This document shows, piece by piece, positions 41,536 through 52,879 of a stretch of 64,000 nucleotides of DNA. A model generated the notes under the pieces. It ran no database searches, was not told where the DNA came from, and saw only the letters and a program-made list of their open reading frames with translations. The stretch comes from Tetraselmis striata. Taxonomy: Eukaryota > Chlorophyta > Chlorodendrophyceae > Chlorodendrales > Chlorodendraceae. A program made the translations under genes and the position numbers. Location of the stretch: assembly GCA_006384855.1 (NCBI GenBank), contig VCJN01000658.1, forward strand, positions 58,427 to 122,426, in the 5' to 3' direction. How positions within the stretch are numbered: position 1 is the first letter of the stretch; every line of letters begins with the position of its first letter.

Positions 41536-44500
41536 CTACCCGGTGCTGGCGGAGCCGCCGGGGGAGGGTGAGGTGGAGCCTGAGGAGGGCGGGCTCCGGC
41601 TGCGCTTGGCGGCCGACCGCGAGCGCCGCGCCGACTTGCTGCTCCGCCGTTTCTTGGCCTTGGCGTCGTGCCGCCTGGGCCCACACCCACATCATCACTC
41701 AGCCCGCGTGGCCCACACACGCCCCGGGAGGGGTCAACTTGGCGCAAGGCGCAATTGTCGCTTGGTGAGGGTGAGAGAGCGGGAATGAAAGAGCTGTCTT
41801 TGGGGCGAGTTAGGGCATCGGTTAGGGGCATCAGTAGGGTTGCCCCCCCCCCCCCCCCCCCCCCCCCCCGCGCCAAACGCACCGCTTCTTCTTGGACTTG
41901 TGCGCGCGGCGGTCCTTGGCGGCGCTGCTGTCCTTCCTGCGTGAACGCGCGCCACAGCTCAGTGATTTGCGAGGTAACGCTGCAAGGCGTGAACTGATCC
42001 AAGGGAAGGACTAGAGGGCACCGGGTTTATGTAGGGTTGTCAGGCTTTCTACTGCTTTATCATTTAACGCCCAAAACTCTTGGATCTTAAGGACACAACT
42101 ACAGCTGGAATCAAACTGACAGCTGAAATCTGAAAAAATTTGGGCATCTCGTCTACCCTCAGGCAGGATCCTCACCGGCCGTGCTTGCGCTTTACAGACG
42201 CAAACGCCTCCTGCAGCTCACTCTCCAGGTCAAACTTGCTCGCCTGTCCGATACCCGGGGGGAGGGGGGCGGGGCACGCCGGGAGTGGTGCGGTCAGGCT
42301 GCAGTGGACCCGGGAGCCCGCTTCACAGGCCGCCTTGCTATCCAGGGTGCGCATGAGGCGGGCTCCAGTCGGCCCACCTTGGGCGCCCCGGGTGTGCTCA
42401 CTCCGTCAGGCTCACGCTGCGGCTTGCCCACCGCGCCGTTGTCCCGTTTGCCGCTGGGCTCTGCAGGCCAGGGGTAAGGCGGGGGGTGTGGGGGGGTGGG
42501 GGGGGGGGGGGGGCTCAGAGTGGATCGGCGCAGAGAGCGCAGCGAACCATGCCAGACTCGATGACAAGTGCGTACCACTGGCGACGTCTCAGTACCCACA
42601 CCCAACCATGCCAATGTGTGCCTGTGCCTGTGGGTGGGTGGGGAATGTAATCGACGGGACATATTGCGTTTGCAATTAAAAAGTAAAATAGTAAGTGTTG
42701 GGGGGGGGGGGGGGGGTAGCACGAGTCAAAACTACAGGAGTCACCCAGACAGAGGGCCTGTGTATTTCCTATCTTGAGATCCTATATATTTACGATATAT
42801 AAATAGTGAATACTAAGAGATAATATACAGATTGTGTATGTATATGTACATCTATATCTACATTTATATAGCAGGGGCAGGCTGTATACACTCTACCACA
42901 TTGAGGCAGAGTGGTCAAGATGGGGGGGGGCGAAGGGGGCAGGGGAGCCCTCTGACGCTCTGCCCACCTGCGTTCAGCTTCTGGCGTGTGGCTGACAAGT
43001 AGCCCGCGGCGTTGGGGTGGTCTGGGTCGATCTCTGCGCGAGTGGAGGGGCGCCCTCAGCACACCAGCGGAGCCCATCAACAGGCAAGAACGATGGAACC
43101 CCCCCCCCCCCCCCCCCGCCCGCCCGCCCGGTTCCCCAGCCCTCGCCCTGCAGAAACGAAAGGCGGAGCACGTCGTGTAGGCGGGGGGGGGGGGGGGGGG
43201 GGGGGTTGCCTAGGGCCTGCTGGAAGTCCTGTACCGCCTGCCGGAAGCGAGACTGGTTGGCGTACGCGGCGCCCCGCGCCACGAGGGCGTCCACATTCTC
43301 CGCGTGCAGCTCCAGCGCCTATGGTGGCAAAGGTGGCGCCCGTGAGGCTGTGAGTGCGGGCCACCTACACGTGAGGCGTCAACGTTCAAACACAAGACAG
43401 CACCCCCATGACAGTGACTCCAAGCCGGCGACATGGGGCAAATGGAAGTGCGCAGTGCGTCATTTGGGGGAGGTAGCGGCGGTTGCCTGGTCGTAGCAGG
43501 AGCGCGCGCGGGAGTAGTCGCCCGCCTTGGCCAGCTGCACGCCCTTCAGCACCGCCTCCTGCGACCAGGCGCGCTTGGACTCCCCCCGCAGCGAGGCGTT
43601 CAGGGACTGCGTGGGGGCAGGCCGGGGGCGGGGGGCCGGAGATAGTCGGCGGGTTGGGGAGCTGTCAGCCACTCTGCACGCGCTGGCAGAAAACGTGCCA
43701 TAAATATGATACATGTTGACCCTAACTCAAACCATTTACAATCGATGCATTTGATAGTATTGCTATTCTGGTTATCGAATAGTACAACAATAATATCAAA
43801 TGTCGTCGGTGCCAAACATGATATTACACCACACACAAACACACACACACACACACACACACACGCGCGCGCGCTCATTAATTACATGCACACGCCTTGT
43901 ATACATGTTGCATGAGGGTATCTATGCACTGTATTCAGTGTGTACATGAGCACGAATGCACAAGCGACATGTGTTTATATTAGGTACCTCGTACAATAAA
44001 ACTGCCACGGTGCATCCTACTGCATGATATACCCTATATAAACCCTATGATCCCCATCTACACGCCAAGAGTGCGGCGCGCCCCGGCATAACTGCAGCTG
44101 GTGCCATCATCAAATCGCTTGTGCCAGGGGGCGGGGCGGAGAGGGAATGGAAGGCGTGGTCGCTACAGCATTCCAGGGGGTGATGGTGATGGTGGTGGGG
44201 GTGGCGGTGGTGTGTGCGTGCGGGAATGGGAGAGGGGGTGAGCAAGTCAGCCACGGGGCGCGCCTTGATGCCCGCTGCCTGCTCCTCCGTCGGCAGCGCG
44301 CACTGAGTGCTCCCCCGCAGTCCCTCCATCTGTCGGCGCGCCCACCCGGACCGGCTCAGTAGCCCCCCATCCCCAGCCCCCCTGTCCCCCCACCGCCGCG
44401 ACCCGCCCCCCCCCTGTGCCGCCGCCCTGGTGGGTGTGCACCTGCCCCGCCACCCGGAACGCCTCCGCCATGCCGTCCATGCCGTCGGGGCACTTGAACC

Positions 44501-45054
44501 AGCGGTCGCCCCGCAGGCTCTCCAGGTACAGGCCTGCGCCAGCGCCCAGCCCCAACGGCTCAGCATCAAGGGCAGCACCCCACCGCGCGGCCCCGAGCCC
44601 GCACATGCGTCCGCACCTGGCTGCTGCATGTACTCCCACGGCACGCGCGCAAAGCCCCACCCCTTGCCCTCCTCGCCCGTCTCCGCCGCCTCCCCGGAGC
44701 AGCGCATCTGCGGCCACGGAAGCAGCTTCAGCCTGATGAGGCGAGATCCCCCCCCCCCCCCCCCCATCCGGGGCTGCTGGAGCTGCATCGCGAGAGGTGG
44801 GCATGATTGGTGGGGGGGGGGGGGGGGGGGGAGGGGGGGGGCGCTTGCCTGGCTGAGCAGCTGGCTGGTTGCCTCTTGTGGCAACGCGCGGATGCGGTCC
44901 GCCAGGCTCTGCAGACAGCCACAGCGCAGGCTGGATTACTGCGGAAGCAAAAGGTCATCCAGGGAAAGGTGGAGAGGGGGCGGGGGGAGGGGGGGAGTGC
45001 TTCACTCGCCTGCGAGGTGCTCGCCCCCCCGGAAGGCGCCTGGTTGTCCGCCAT
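41536..45054 (-). CDS. TPR protein with basic RS-rich tail, TTC14-like (12 exons)
   Basis: Exons in transcript order: 45054-45010, 44908-44849, 44707-44617, 44533-44442, 44329-44264, 43606-43487, 43318-43210, 43033-42968, 42460-42402, 42243-42176, 41936-41883, 41674-41536, giving 322 codons with every phase matched. A TPR array spans roughly residues 120-215: LKGVQLAKAGDYSRARSCYD, QALELHAENVDALVARGAAY, ANQSRFRQAVQDFQQALEID, PDHPNAAGYLSATRQKL. After a linker, FDLESELQEAFASVKRKHGR leads into a Lys/Arg-rich, then RS-rich tail (RRSSKSARRSRSAAKRSRSP). TPRs with this tail recall animal TTC14, an RNA-associated protein, though no S1 domain is visible here and the protein is much shorter. A role in nuclear RNA processing is inference. 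Introns 1, 2, 5, 6 and 7 need GC donors in this model. Confidence 0.85.
43830..43864. repeat. (CA)n microsatellite
   Basis: CA dinucleotide run with one interruption, followed by a short CG run, inside an intron of the TPR gene. Confidence 0.85.
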
Positions 45055-46063
45055 CGCAGGGCAACCGCTGGGAGCCGGTCCGTCAGGCGCGGGAACTCAT
45101 GTCACCACGCCCGCTTGAGACCACAGCGCCGCTCCGCTGCCACCGCGGGATGAAGCTGTGCGTGTGTTTGTGTTTGTGAGGGGGCGGACGAAGTGTGTGT
45201 GGGTGGTGGCGGGGGGGGGGGGGGGGGGGGGGGGGGGGAACAGTCTCGGCCGGGTAATGGGTCGACGGCAGGCTGGCAGCGAGGAGAAAATAAGAAGTAA
45301 CTCCTGATAGCGACTTCTACTGAGATATCTGGAGATAAAGATGCGGTCTGGGCCCAAGTGAACGCGCTGCGGGAAGAAGATGATGCCCTGCTCACCTTGA
45401 GTGCTGACCCTCTTCGCGCTTCCGTCTAGCACTGCCAATAATCGGTGGGACGGAGTAGTGCTGATGATGCCCAGCAGCCCAGCGCCAGGCCGGCGCGATC
45501 GGGGCGCGGGTAGGTCGTGATATGCAGTGTTGATCGCGCTGTTGATAAAGCAGACTGAAATTTGTATTTATTGAGGTCATCAAGAATTGTTTTAAGGATT
45601 GTTATATATGTAGATAGCGACCTGGTCGCTATGGTCGCACTGGGGGTAGCAAAACAATCCTATACTGCGTACCCTGTGTGCTACTACGGTTACTACATAT
45701 ATTTCTGTATGGAAATGTTGTATAATATGATCTATCTATTCATTATTTTTATCCAGCATCAGCACTTTACTCGGTAGTGGATATTCATCATCAGCCCTAC
45801 TACGAGTAAAAGTAGAGTTCGCCTCGGGCCTGTGGCAGAAGCCGCCCCAGCGCTTGACCTTCGGCGCGAACTGCAGTCATATAGGTCTGGCATAACCATT
45901 AGACCCTTGCCTCATGGGCCAAGAACATGAACCGGGTAAACTCGGGACACGGGCCCGGATATCGCCCCATCAGTACATGCTACAGGAACAGTATAAACAG
46001 ATTTTATTATTTTTTGAATTAAATCCTGTACATATTCATTGTTAAGTACTTACCGGAGGTTAG
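45055..46063. other. Intergenic, upstream of TPR gene
   Basis: Holds a long G-run at about 45210-45238 and then AT-rich sequence. No gene recognised; promoter of the TPR gene presumably lies in the first few hundred bases. Confidence 0.5.
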
Positions 46064-47249
46064 GCAGACATAACGAGTGGCGTGGGCAGTCAATTCGCGT
46101 CGCTACTCGTGAACTCTTCTACCGGCTGTCGATGCTCATACGCAAGACGCGTCAAACTTTCTAGGACGTTCCAAGTTTCTGGAGTGCTACTTGGCAGCGG
46201 ATGGCAAGCAACTGTCGCCAGCTGACCGTCGCGACAGCTCCCGATCTCACAGTCCACAACACTCCAACACTACTGGGTGGTGTTGGAGGGGCCCACTGCG
46301 CTCATCCCTTTTGATGTAGCGCTTCTCGCACTACAACAATCGCACATCGCACCGCGATGTGGGGGAGGCAACGTCTATCGACTTAGCCCTTCGCCCGTGC
46401 CAGCAGCACGACGCTGCCGCGCGGCATTCGCTCGTCTCATCATGCCCAACCACGACGGCGAAAAAGGCAAGACGCATGCGACGAGCGCCGGCTCGTCTAC
46501 CGTCTCCCATGCCGTTTCGCCGAGCTAAAGGCCACGGTGGCGAATATCGCACTCAGCTTCTTCGCTGCGGGAAAAGCTCCTTGCCCCCCAGCGGCCTGAC
46601 GGCACCAACCCATCCAACGGAGCTACGCGCGCTCGCCGCCCCAAGCGCCGCCGCGAAGCGCATTGTGGGGGGGAGCGGGGGGAAGGGGGAGGGGGGGGCT
46701 TTTAAAGGTCGCCGCTAAAGGGGATGGTGGTTGTCCGTTGGTGCTGCCGGTGTGGCGCATCAAGCAAATAATAATGCAGAGCGTGAAGGCGGTGGCGGGG
46801 GACGCGACGTTCCTCATCGCCCAGGCGTGGCGGTCCGTTTAGCACCGGCAAGGATGATTTGGGGGGTATGCGGCCCTGCCTGAGGTGGACGAGCGCCGGG
46901 ATGCGCGGGGCTGAGCTGCCGAGTGTGCCCAACATAAGATGTATATGGAGGGGCTCGCCAGTCGGTCAGCCGCCATGCTGTCCAAAGGTGGCCGCGCATC
47001 GGTGAACTACAACGACGTCGGTGAGCGCCCTCCCCCCTCCCACCATCACCCACCCCAACACCCAGTGCGTGCATGATCCGGCGACTGCGTGCTTCGTGTA
47101 AGGCGACTACATACCTCATTCGGGAAGACTGCATACACTCTTTTTTGCGCATGGTTTCGCGATTCAGCTAGCGCCAGGCCTCTCCGCGGCCCTTCCACCG
47201 CGGCATTTCGCTACAAGACGCCACGGACGCGCAGCTACGGTGGTGGAGC

Positions 47250-47720
47250 GAGGAAAGGTCAAGACTAGTCCAACTTGGAGCCCTAGAACCGGGAGTAACG
47301 AGTCGCTACGTGTCACGCGTTTTTCTAGTTCAAAAGCCGGGCGGCAACACCAGTAAATTTGCGGCTTGTCAGTGATCGATTTGCGCCAGCATCTCAACCT
47401 CTACTTCGCGGGCTACGACATGTGGTTCGAGACGCTCCGGAGGCTGCCCTACTTGGCGTGTCGGGGTGATTGGGCTTTCTCTTTCGACCTCCATGGCTAC
47501 TACGCCATGGGTCTGAGAGAAAATGTCCCGGACTACTTCACGATCAACATAGGGTTCTCGGAACTTTGTGGCGCTTCGCGGCGCTACCCATGGGCAGGTC
47601 GCTCAGCACTTACTACTTCTACATCACCCCAGTCGGCGTGATGGTACGCTACCTCCGCCAACCGGACTTCGTGACCTACGCGCGGTCATCCCGGCCCTCG
47701 CTTCGACGTTCGCGTCGGCG
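47250..47720 (+). pseudogene. Reverse transcriptase remnant of the decayed YR element
   Basis: Frames switch but the order of motifs is right: EPGVTSRYVSRVFLVQKPGG near 47285-47345, then FETLRRLPYLACRGDWAFSF and DLHGYYAMGLRENVPDYFTI near 47420-47545, then GTLWRFAALPMG and YLRQPDF near 47560-47670. These are the K-P-G, catalytic-Asp and A-L-P-x-G blocks of YR-class reverse transcriptases. The Y-x-D-D block is not readable. Non-functional. Confidence 0.75.
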
Positions 47721-48149
47721 CAAGGCGCATGGCGTCTGCCTATTGCCGTTCGTCGACGGCTTCGTTCCTCTTTGTCGCTCTGTCTCGCCAGGTGGCGTTA
47801 CGGCTACTACGCGCGATGGTGGACCGACTGTGGGGACGATGGGGCCTAGCCCACCACCCCCAGAAAGCCCACCCCGAGCCTGCCAAGCGCCTCTAGCAGC
47901 CATGCCTCAATATCGACTATACCGAGATGCGCTTCTCCGCCCCGTCCAAGACGAAGCTCGAGCGGTTGGCGGCCCTCGCCTGCGACTTGCTATGCCGCGT
48001 TATACGCCGCCGCCGCCGCCGCGTACCCGCGCGTGTGCTCGCTGCGTTGGCGGGGACGAAGGGGCAGTTCATGTATTTGGCCACCCCCCCGCGCGCGCTT
48101 CTACCTCCGTGAGGCGCACATCGTCATGGCGCCCTTCCGGTCGTGGAGC

Positions 48150-48945
48150 GGAGATGTCAAACTGATGAGGCAGTTAATCCGCGACTTGGAGTAGTGGTGG
48201 CGCGGTGTACCCAACACGCACATTGGCGCTGCCCCGATTTTGCCGCCGGTCGAATCGTGCTACCTGCGCACCGATTCCATCCAGTACGGCTGGGGAGCGG
48301 TACTGAACGAGCGCGCGGAGGCGTGCGGTTCTGGTACGAGGAGGACCGGGCGCAGCACATCACGTACAAGGAATTGAAAGCGGTATGTCTCGCGGCCCAC
48401 GCCTTTCTCCCTCATCACTTGGTCGGGCGCATTGTACTGCTTCACGAGGACAACCATGCGGTATTCCACGTGCTCTCTTACATCCCGCTCCCCAATACTT
48501 ATGGCGGAGCTGCGCGGACGGTGGTACTTACAGGATGTACATGATAGTGGGTTACGCGTACGGTATATCCGCTCGACAACAAACGCGTGGGCAGAAATAT
48601 TGTCACACGAGGTGAACAGATCGGATTGGGCGGTCCATCCTCGTATTTTCCGGTAGTACGTCAACGGATTGTGGGCCCCTCACGGTGGATCGGTCCGCCG
48701 CCACCATGGGGAACGCCCAGGTAACCCCGCCCGTACAATACTCGATGGTGGGATCCTCGTACGGAAGTAGCAGTGGACTCGCTGTCCCTATCGGACGACA
48801 CGTGGCGCCGCAAGGTGAAGTGGTGCAAACCCCCTTTGGCCGGATGGACGACCTCGTCCTCCTGCTCAAGCTGCGCCAATCGGGCGCTGCTGCTACGGTG
48901 GTCGCACCGGCGTGGTACGATCGGCCATAGATGATGCAACTTCAC
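48150..48945 (+). pseudogene. RNase H and methyltransferase-like remnant of the decayed YR element
   Basis: Readable blocks are LGVVVARCTQHAHW, FWYEEDRAQHITYKELKAV, LVGRIVLLHEDNHAVFHVLS and, in a shifted frame, LRVRYIRSTTNAWAEILSHE. This is the D-E-D core and the RxxxxxNxxADxLS tail of RNase H. After 48780 a weak NPPL-like segment and KLRQSGAAATVVAP recall the methyltransferase-like domain of these elements. Several stops are present. Confidence 0.7.
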
Positions 48946-49199
48946 GACATGGTTGCATGCTGATGTGTTGCAATACCCCTTCCCGCGAATTGTTTATTCC
49001 AGGGTGGCTGGGCGCGCGCGTCGGCGTCGGGCCGCCGCGCTACAGCGTGTTGGCTTGCTCTTCTCCGTCCCGTTCCGTCTTTTTCTACCGACCCCGTCGT
49101 ACCGGACTCGCGGAATTGAATTCCAGTTCCACGGCGCCGAGCGCGCGCAGTCGCGCGCCGCCACAGTACACCATCATGCCCTCGGTCGCGCCGGTACCC

Positions 49200-50300
49200 C
49201 GGGCGGCTAGCATGCGCGCGGGCGCGCTCCGCCAGGTGGGCGCGGACGACATCGGTCAACGCGCAGCGGACTTTCTGTCCACCACTACGCTAAAACGGTC
49301 ACCGCGATCATTCGCATCATACTCGCCGGAGCTCAACCCCTTCATGGAGTTTTGTGCGCATAAGGGAGTCTCCCCGCTGCACTACGTAGACACGCCGCTC
49401 GTTGTTCGCTACATCGCGTGGGTTGGTGGCCGTGGACGCAACAAGGCCAGGGCTTGTCAGCCCTACCAATAAGAAATGCTTTCGGCGATCAACACCTTCT
49501 TCCGCGACGACATGTTGGAGCCCGTTGCGCTTGGCCCCTTGGTGAACCAGGCCGTCAGCGGCCGGAAGCAGCCCCATGTGGATACCAGTGCCGCGGACGT
49601 CCGCGTGCCTTTGCCTTCGCACGTCGCCCTTCGTGGTGCGCACGGCGCGCGCCTATGCCATGCAAAACGACCATGCCTGCGATAATTGGTACATTTTCCG
49701 CACGTGCCTCGGTACAACCGCGGTCCTTTTTTTTTTGCCCAACCGGTCACAGATGAGTACCATCAATCGGATCGAGGATGTCGCGTTTGACTCCCGTGCG
49801 TACGATCACGCTTTTCCGTCGCTCGGGAGCAGGCAAAGACCCACAATCCGGACGAATTGGTACCGGCTCTCCAGACTTCGCGGTCAACCCACCTGGAGAT
49901 TGCGGATCTCCCGTTGGCGTTCGCTCGTTACCGGGCTACCGTGCTCCCCGCGACTAGCGTACGCATTTTTGGCTGCCACCCATGGTGACCGCCCCGGATG
50001 AATCATGGACTTTGGACTACACAATTACCCAGTGGATTACCGTCGCCTACGATGCCCTCGTCGAGCGCCCGCTCCCCGGCTTCGTCTGGACATCGCACAG
50101 TTTGCGCAACGGCGGTAGTGCGTTGGCCGCTTCCGCGCAGCGGGCGTTCCACCACTGCTCCCCAAGATCTGCTCGGACGGCGACTGTGTGGACGGCAGCA
50201 ACGTCACTCGACCACACTTACATCCTTTCTGGAATTCTGGACTCTGCCGGCGGCCATTTCGTTTTGATTCTCCTATTTGACCCCGATGACCTTTTGGCCG
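49200..50300 (+). pseudogene. Tyrosine recombinase remnant of the decayed YR element
   Basis: Blocks across three frames: MEFCAHKGVSPLHYVDTPLV and VRYIAWVGGRG near 49345-49435, LSAINTFFRDDMLEPVALGP near 49478-49540, TSAADVRVPLPSHVALRG near 49580-49640, then TITQWITVAYDALVERPLPG and FVWTSHSLRNGGSALAA near 50025-50130. HSLRNG corresponds to the HxLR box of the recombinase. At least four frame changes separate the blocks, so no intact protein is possible. Confidence 0.75.
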
Positions 50301-50464
50301 GCGCCGTCATCCACTATCCGCTGACCGTTTTCCGGGCGTGGCCCGTGCCTTATTTCGGCTTTCCTGGGCGGCAAATTGAGACTCGCACTGTGTCTAATCA
50401 ATATTCAGTACTCAGCTGAGGTAGCGCAGACATACCGAGTGGCGCGGGCAGTCAATTCGCGTCG

Positions 50465-50581
50465 CTACGTGGTGTTCTTTCGCCCCCGGGACTAGCAGTG
50501 AAACCCCTGCAGCGTCTCTACGTGGTACGTTTTTTCCGCCCCCGGGACAGGACTGGCACCAGTGAAAAAACCCTACGTGGT
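50465..50581 (+). mobile_element. Two tandem short retroposon-like inserts, copies 3 and 4
   Basis: CTACGTGGT occurs at 50465-50473, 50518-50526 and 50573-50581. The spaces between hold two copies of the small element: TTTCGCCCCCGGGACTAGCAG and following (internally shortened), and TTTTTTCCGCCCCCGGGACA then GGACTGGCACCAGTG. The 9-base direct repeats act as target duplications of successive insertions into the same site inside the right terminal repeat of the YR element. The left terminal repeat lacks the inserts. Confidence 0.75.
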
Positions 50582-50670
50582 ACTCATCGTGCACACCGAC
50601 CGTCGCTGGCTCGCTGCCCATCTGCAAGACGCGCCGGTACTTTCTAGACGCCTTGTAGCCAAGTCGCCCG

Positions 50671-51391
50671 CTCCTCGCAAAACGATATTCGCACTAATTA
50701 ACTGGATTAGTCTTGATGAAGCATGAAAATCGTACTAACTGGTACGTTGCTCGCGACGATGCGCGATATCGATAGTACCTGTACAGGTCCGTACAGGTAG
50801 TCAGCATCGTCGTCGTCGTCGCGTCATCGCTATTAGCGCTAGTATAAACCTGCTGCAATATACTATATCCTCGTATGCGTCCCGACTACGTACACTCTGG
50901 CTTTCCGCGTGTCCTATATAGGCGATGCTTATTCAAATTAGGCCCCAGCTTCCACCGCTTCAGGACGCGTGCGCCGTGCATGGGGCACGGCAGCAGTGGA
51001 ATAGCAGCACATCCGCCAGTCGACAATTTGTCGGCGGCTTCCGCCGCTCGACGATGCGTCAAGGTCCCGCTAACACCAGGCCGCCGGGACCACGACGGAA
51101 CGCCACTACCTGGGCCGAGGCATAAATTCAGCGACAGCGTCCATCGATATTCATTTCCGTGTCGACACCAATACGGCGTCCACTCACCACTATCTGCCCC
51201 CCTCCCTCCCCCCTTTCCCCTTCAACACAGCTCTCCGACTGCGACTGGGTGGGATATAGACCTGCTCGGCTCGAGTGCGAACGTAAGCTAGCTGCTCGGG
51301 GTACTGGTATCGGATCACAGGCATCATATATCGGGCGACTGGGCTTCTTACTCCCCCTGTGCACACTCACATCGGTGACTCACACTCACCG
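50671..51391. other. Spacer upstream of amino-acid transporter
   Basis: No gene supported. It includes a CGTCGT run near 50806-50821; the final 150 bases before 51392 are C/T-rich and probably 5' UTR. Confidence 0.5.
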
Positions 51392-52879
51392 ATGGCGACC
51401 AAGGAATCAAACACCCCAGGGGCCGGCGAGCACGGGCACGCCGTTCGGCCCGTCGGGAGTCGGCTAGAGGTGCTGTCCGCGACGCTGTCGCACGTGGTCG
51501 ACGAGCCGACCCGAACGGCTCGGCCGTACACAGGCTTCTTCAACCTCCTCAAGGGCTGCCTCGGCTCCGGCATCCTGGGCCTGCCCTTTGCCTTCAGCCA
51601 AACCGGCTGGGCGCTAGGCCTGATCTTCCTGTTTGTCACCGCCATAGCGAGCGCCTACGGCCTGTTCCTGCTGTCAGCATGCGCGCACAAGCTTGGCGGA
51701 ACGAGCACCTCGTTCAACAGGCTCGCGGGAGCGACGTACCCGTGGACCCGTGCGCTGGTTGACTTTCTGATCATCTTCAACTGCGTAGGCACCGCGATAT
51801 CCTACCTGGTGGTGATCGGCCAGAATCTCAGCGTCCTGAGCACCAGCATTTTTGGCATATCTCCTGCTTCGTTCTTCGCAACTGAGACTTTCTGGAAGAT
51901 TTTGGTGTTCTGGGGAGTTATCGCTCCCCTGGGATCCCTCAGCCGACTGAGCATGCTCAAGTACTCCTCCATCATCGGTGTCATCTTCATCTTCTACATC
52001 ACACTCATGACTCTGGTCTACGCCGTTGCCCCCTCGGTCGAACCCTGCCCGGACGCTGGCGGCGCGCCGCATTGCGGTGGCGAAGTCGTGGTGTTTTCGA
52101 GCCATGGCGAGAGCATCATGGCCGCCATCCCCGTCTTCGCCTTCGCCTTCACGTGCAGCGAGAACATTTTCCTGGTATACAACGAGATCCGGGAGCCATC
52201 TGTGAAGAGGATGCGTGACTTGGTGGGTAACCCCGTCGCCATTGTGGCAACCATCGTCTTTGCTACCACCGCAATGTCCACCTACCTGACCTACGGAGAC
52301 AACATTACGAGCGACCTTGTCCTGAGCTACCCCGCCAAGGACGTCGCGGTCGCGATTGCCGACCTGGCCATCGTCTTCATTGCCACCGCGGGCTCGCCCC
52401 TGAAGATCCACCCAGCGCGCCAGTCCCTCACCACACTCTCGTACTACCTGCTGAGTTTCACCGGCAAGGACCCCCGCAGCTGGTGGGGCGGCAAGTTCCC
52501 TGTCTTCCTCTACATGCTGAGCACCGCCACCCTCCTTGCCGCCATCTTTTGCACCGGCATGCTCACCAGTAATTTGGGGGTGATCTTCAGCATCATTGGC
52601 GCCGTCGCCTCGACGGGCCTCATGTTCTACCTGCCCGGCCTTGGATTCTTCAAGCTGTTTTCTGAGGATTACAAGCAGGCGAAGGCGCAGCTCCAGGGCA
52701 ACGGGGACGCAGAGATGGGCACCATCAAGCCGAGCTCCAAGGCAACGGATGAGACATCCTCGCAGGTGTTTGAGCACAGCTGGCTTCGGGTTCATATCTG
52801 GGCTTCATTGGTGCTCGGCATCATGGGAGTTGCCCTGATGCTCGTATCCCTGGTGAACATTGCGCTGACATACAAGTGA
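51392..52879 (+). CDS. Amino acid/auxin permease family (AAAP, AVT/SLC38-like) transporter
   Basis: Intronless, 495 aa. The start is the ATG of MATKESNTPGAGEHGHAV; an upstream GTG extends the open frame but is not a likely start. After a hydrophilic N-terminus of about 45 residues the family motif FFNLLKGCLGSGILGLPFAF opens TM1. About eleven hydrophobic helices follow, including LGLIFLFVTAIASAYGLFLL, SIIGVIFIFYITLMTLVY, IMAAIPVFAFAFTCSENIF (with the conserved phenylalanine/cysteine helix), FSIIGAVASTGLMFYLPGL and a last one WASLVLGIMGVALMLVSLVN. The extracytoplasmic loop between TM5 and TM6 has two cysteines (EPCPDAGGAPHCGG). It is a proton- or sodium-coupled neutral amino-acid carrier by family; substrate and membrane cannot be told. 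Confidence 0.93.
   Translation: MATKESNTPGAGEHGHAVRPVGSRLEVLSATLSHVVDEPTRTARPYTGFFNLLKGCLGSGILGLPFAFSQTGWALGLIFLFVTAIASAYGLFLLSACAHKLGGTSTSFNRLAGATYPWTRALVDFLIIFNCVGTAISYLVVIGQNLSVLSTSIFGISPASFFATETFWKILVFWGVIAPLGSLSRLSMLKYSSIIGVIFIFYITLMTLVYAVAPSVEPCPDAGGAPHCGGEVVVFSSHGESIMAAIPVFAFAFTCSENIFLVYNEIREPSVKRMRDLVGNPVAIVATIVFATTAMSTYLTYGDNITSDLVLSYPAKDVAVAIADLAIVFIATAGSPLKIHPARQSLTTLSYYLLSFTGKDPRSWWGGKFPVFLYMLSTATLLAAIFCTGMLTSNLGVIFSIIGAVASTGLMFYLPGLGFFKLFSEDYKQAKAQLQGNGDAEMGTIKPSSKATDETSSQVFEHSWLRVHIWASLVLGIMGVALMLVSLVNIALTYK

Larger units (their letters stand above)
46064..50670 (+). mobile_element. Decayed YR (DIRS/PAT-like) retrotransposon
   Basis: Direct terminal repeats are visible. At 46064-46106 and 50426-50468 the sequence CAGACATA.CGAGTGGCG and GGGCAGTCAATTCGCGTCGC is shared. 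A second shared part is CGCAAGACGCG…ACTTTCTAG near 46140-46165 and GCAAGACGCGCCGGTACTTTCTAG near 50625-50650. Between them lie remnants of reverse transcriptase, RNase H, a methyltransferase-like segment and tyrosine recombinase, all plus strand and broken by several frame shifts and stops. The right repeat is interrupted by two short retroposon inserts. It is older and from a different subfamily than the element at 18.3-25.1 kb, judged by its unrelated protein sequence. Confidence 0.8.
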
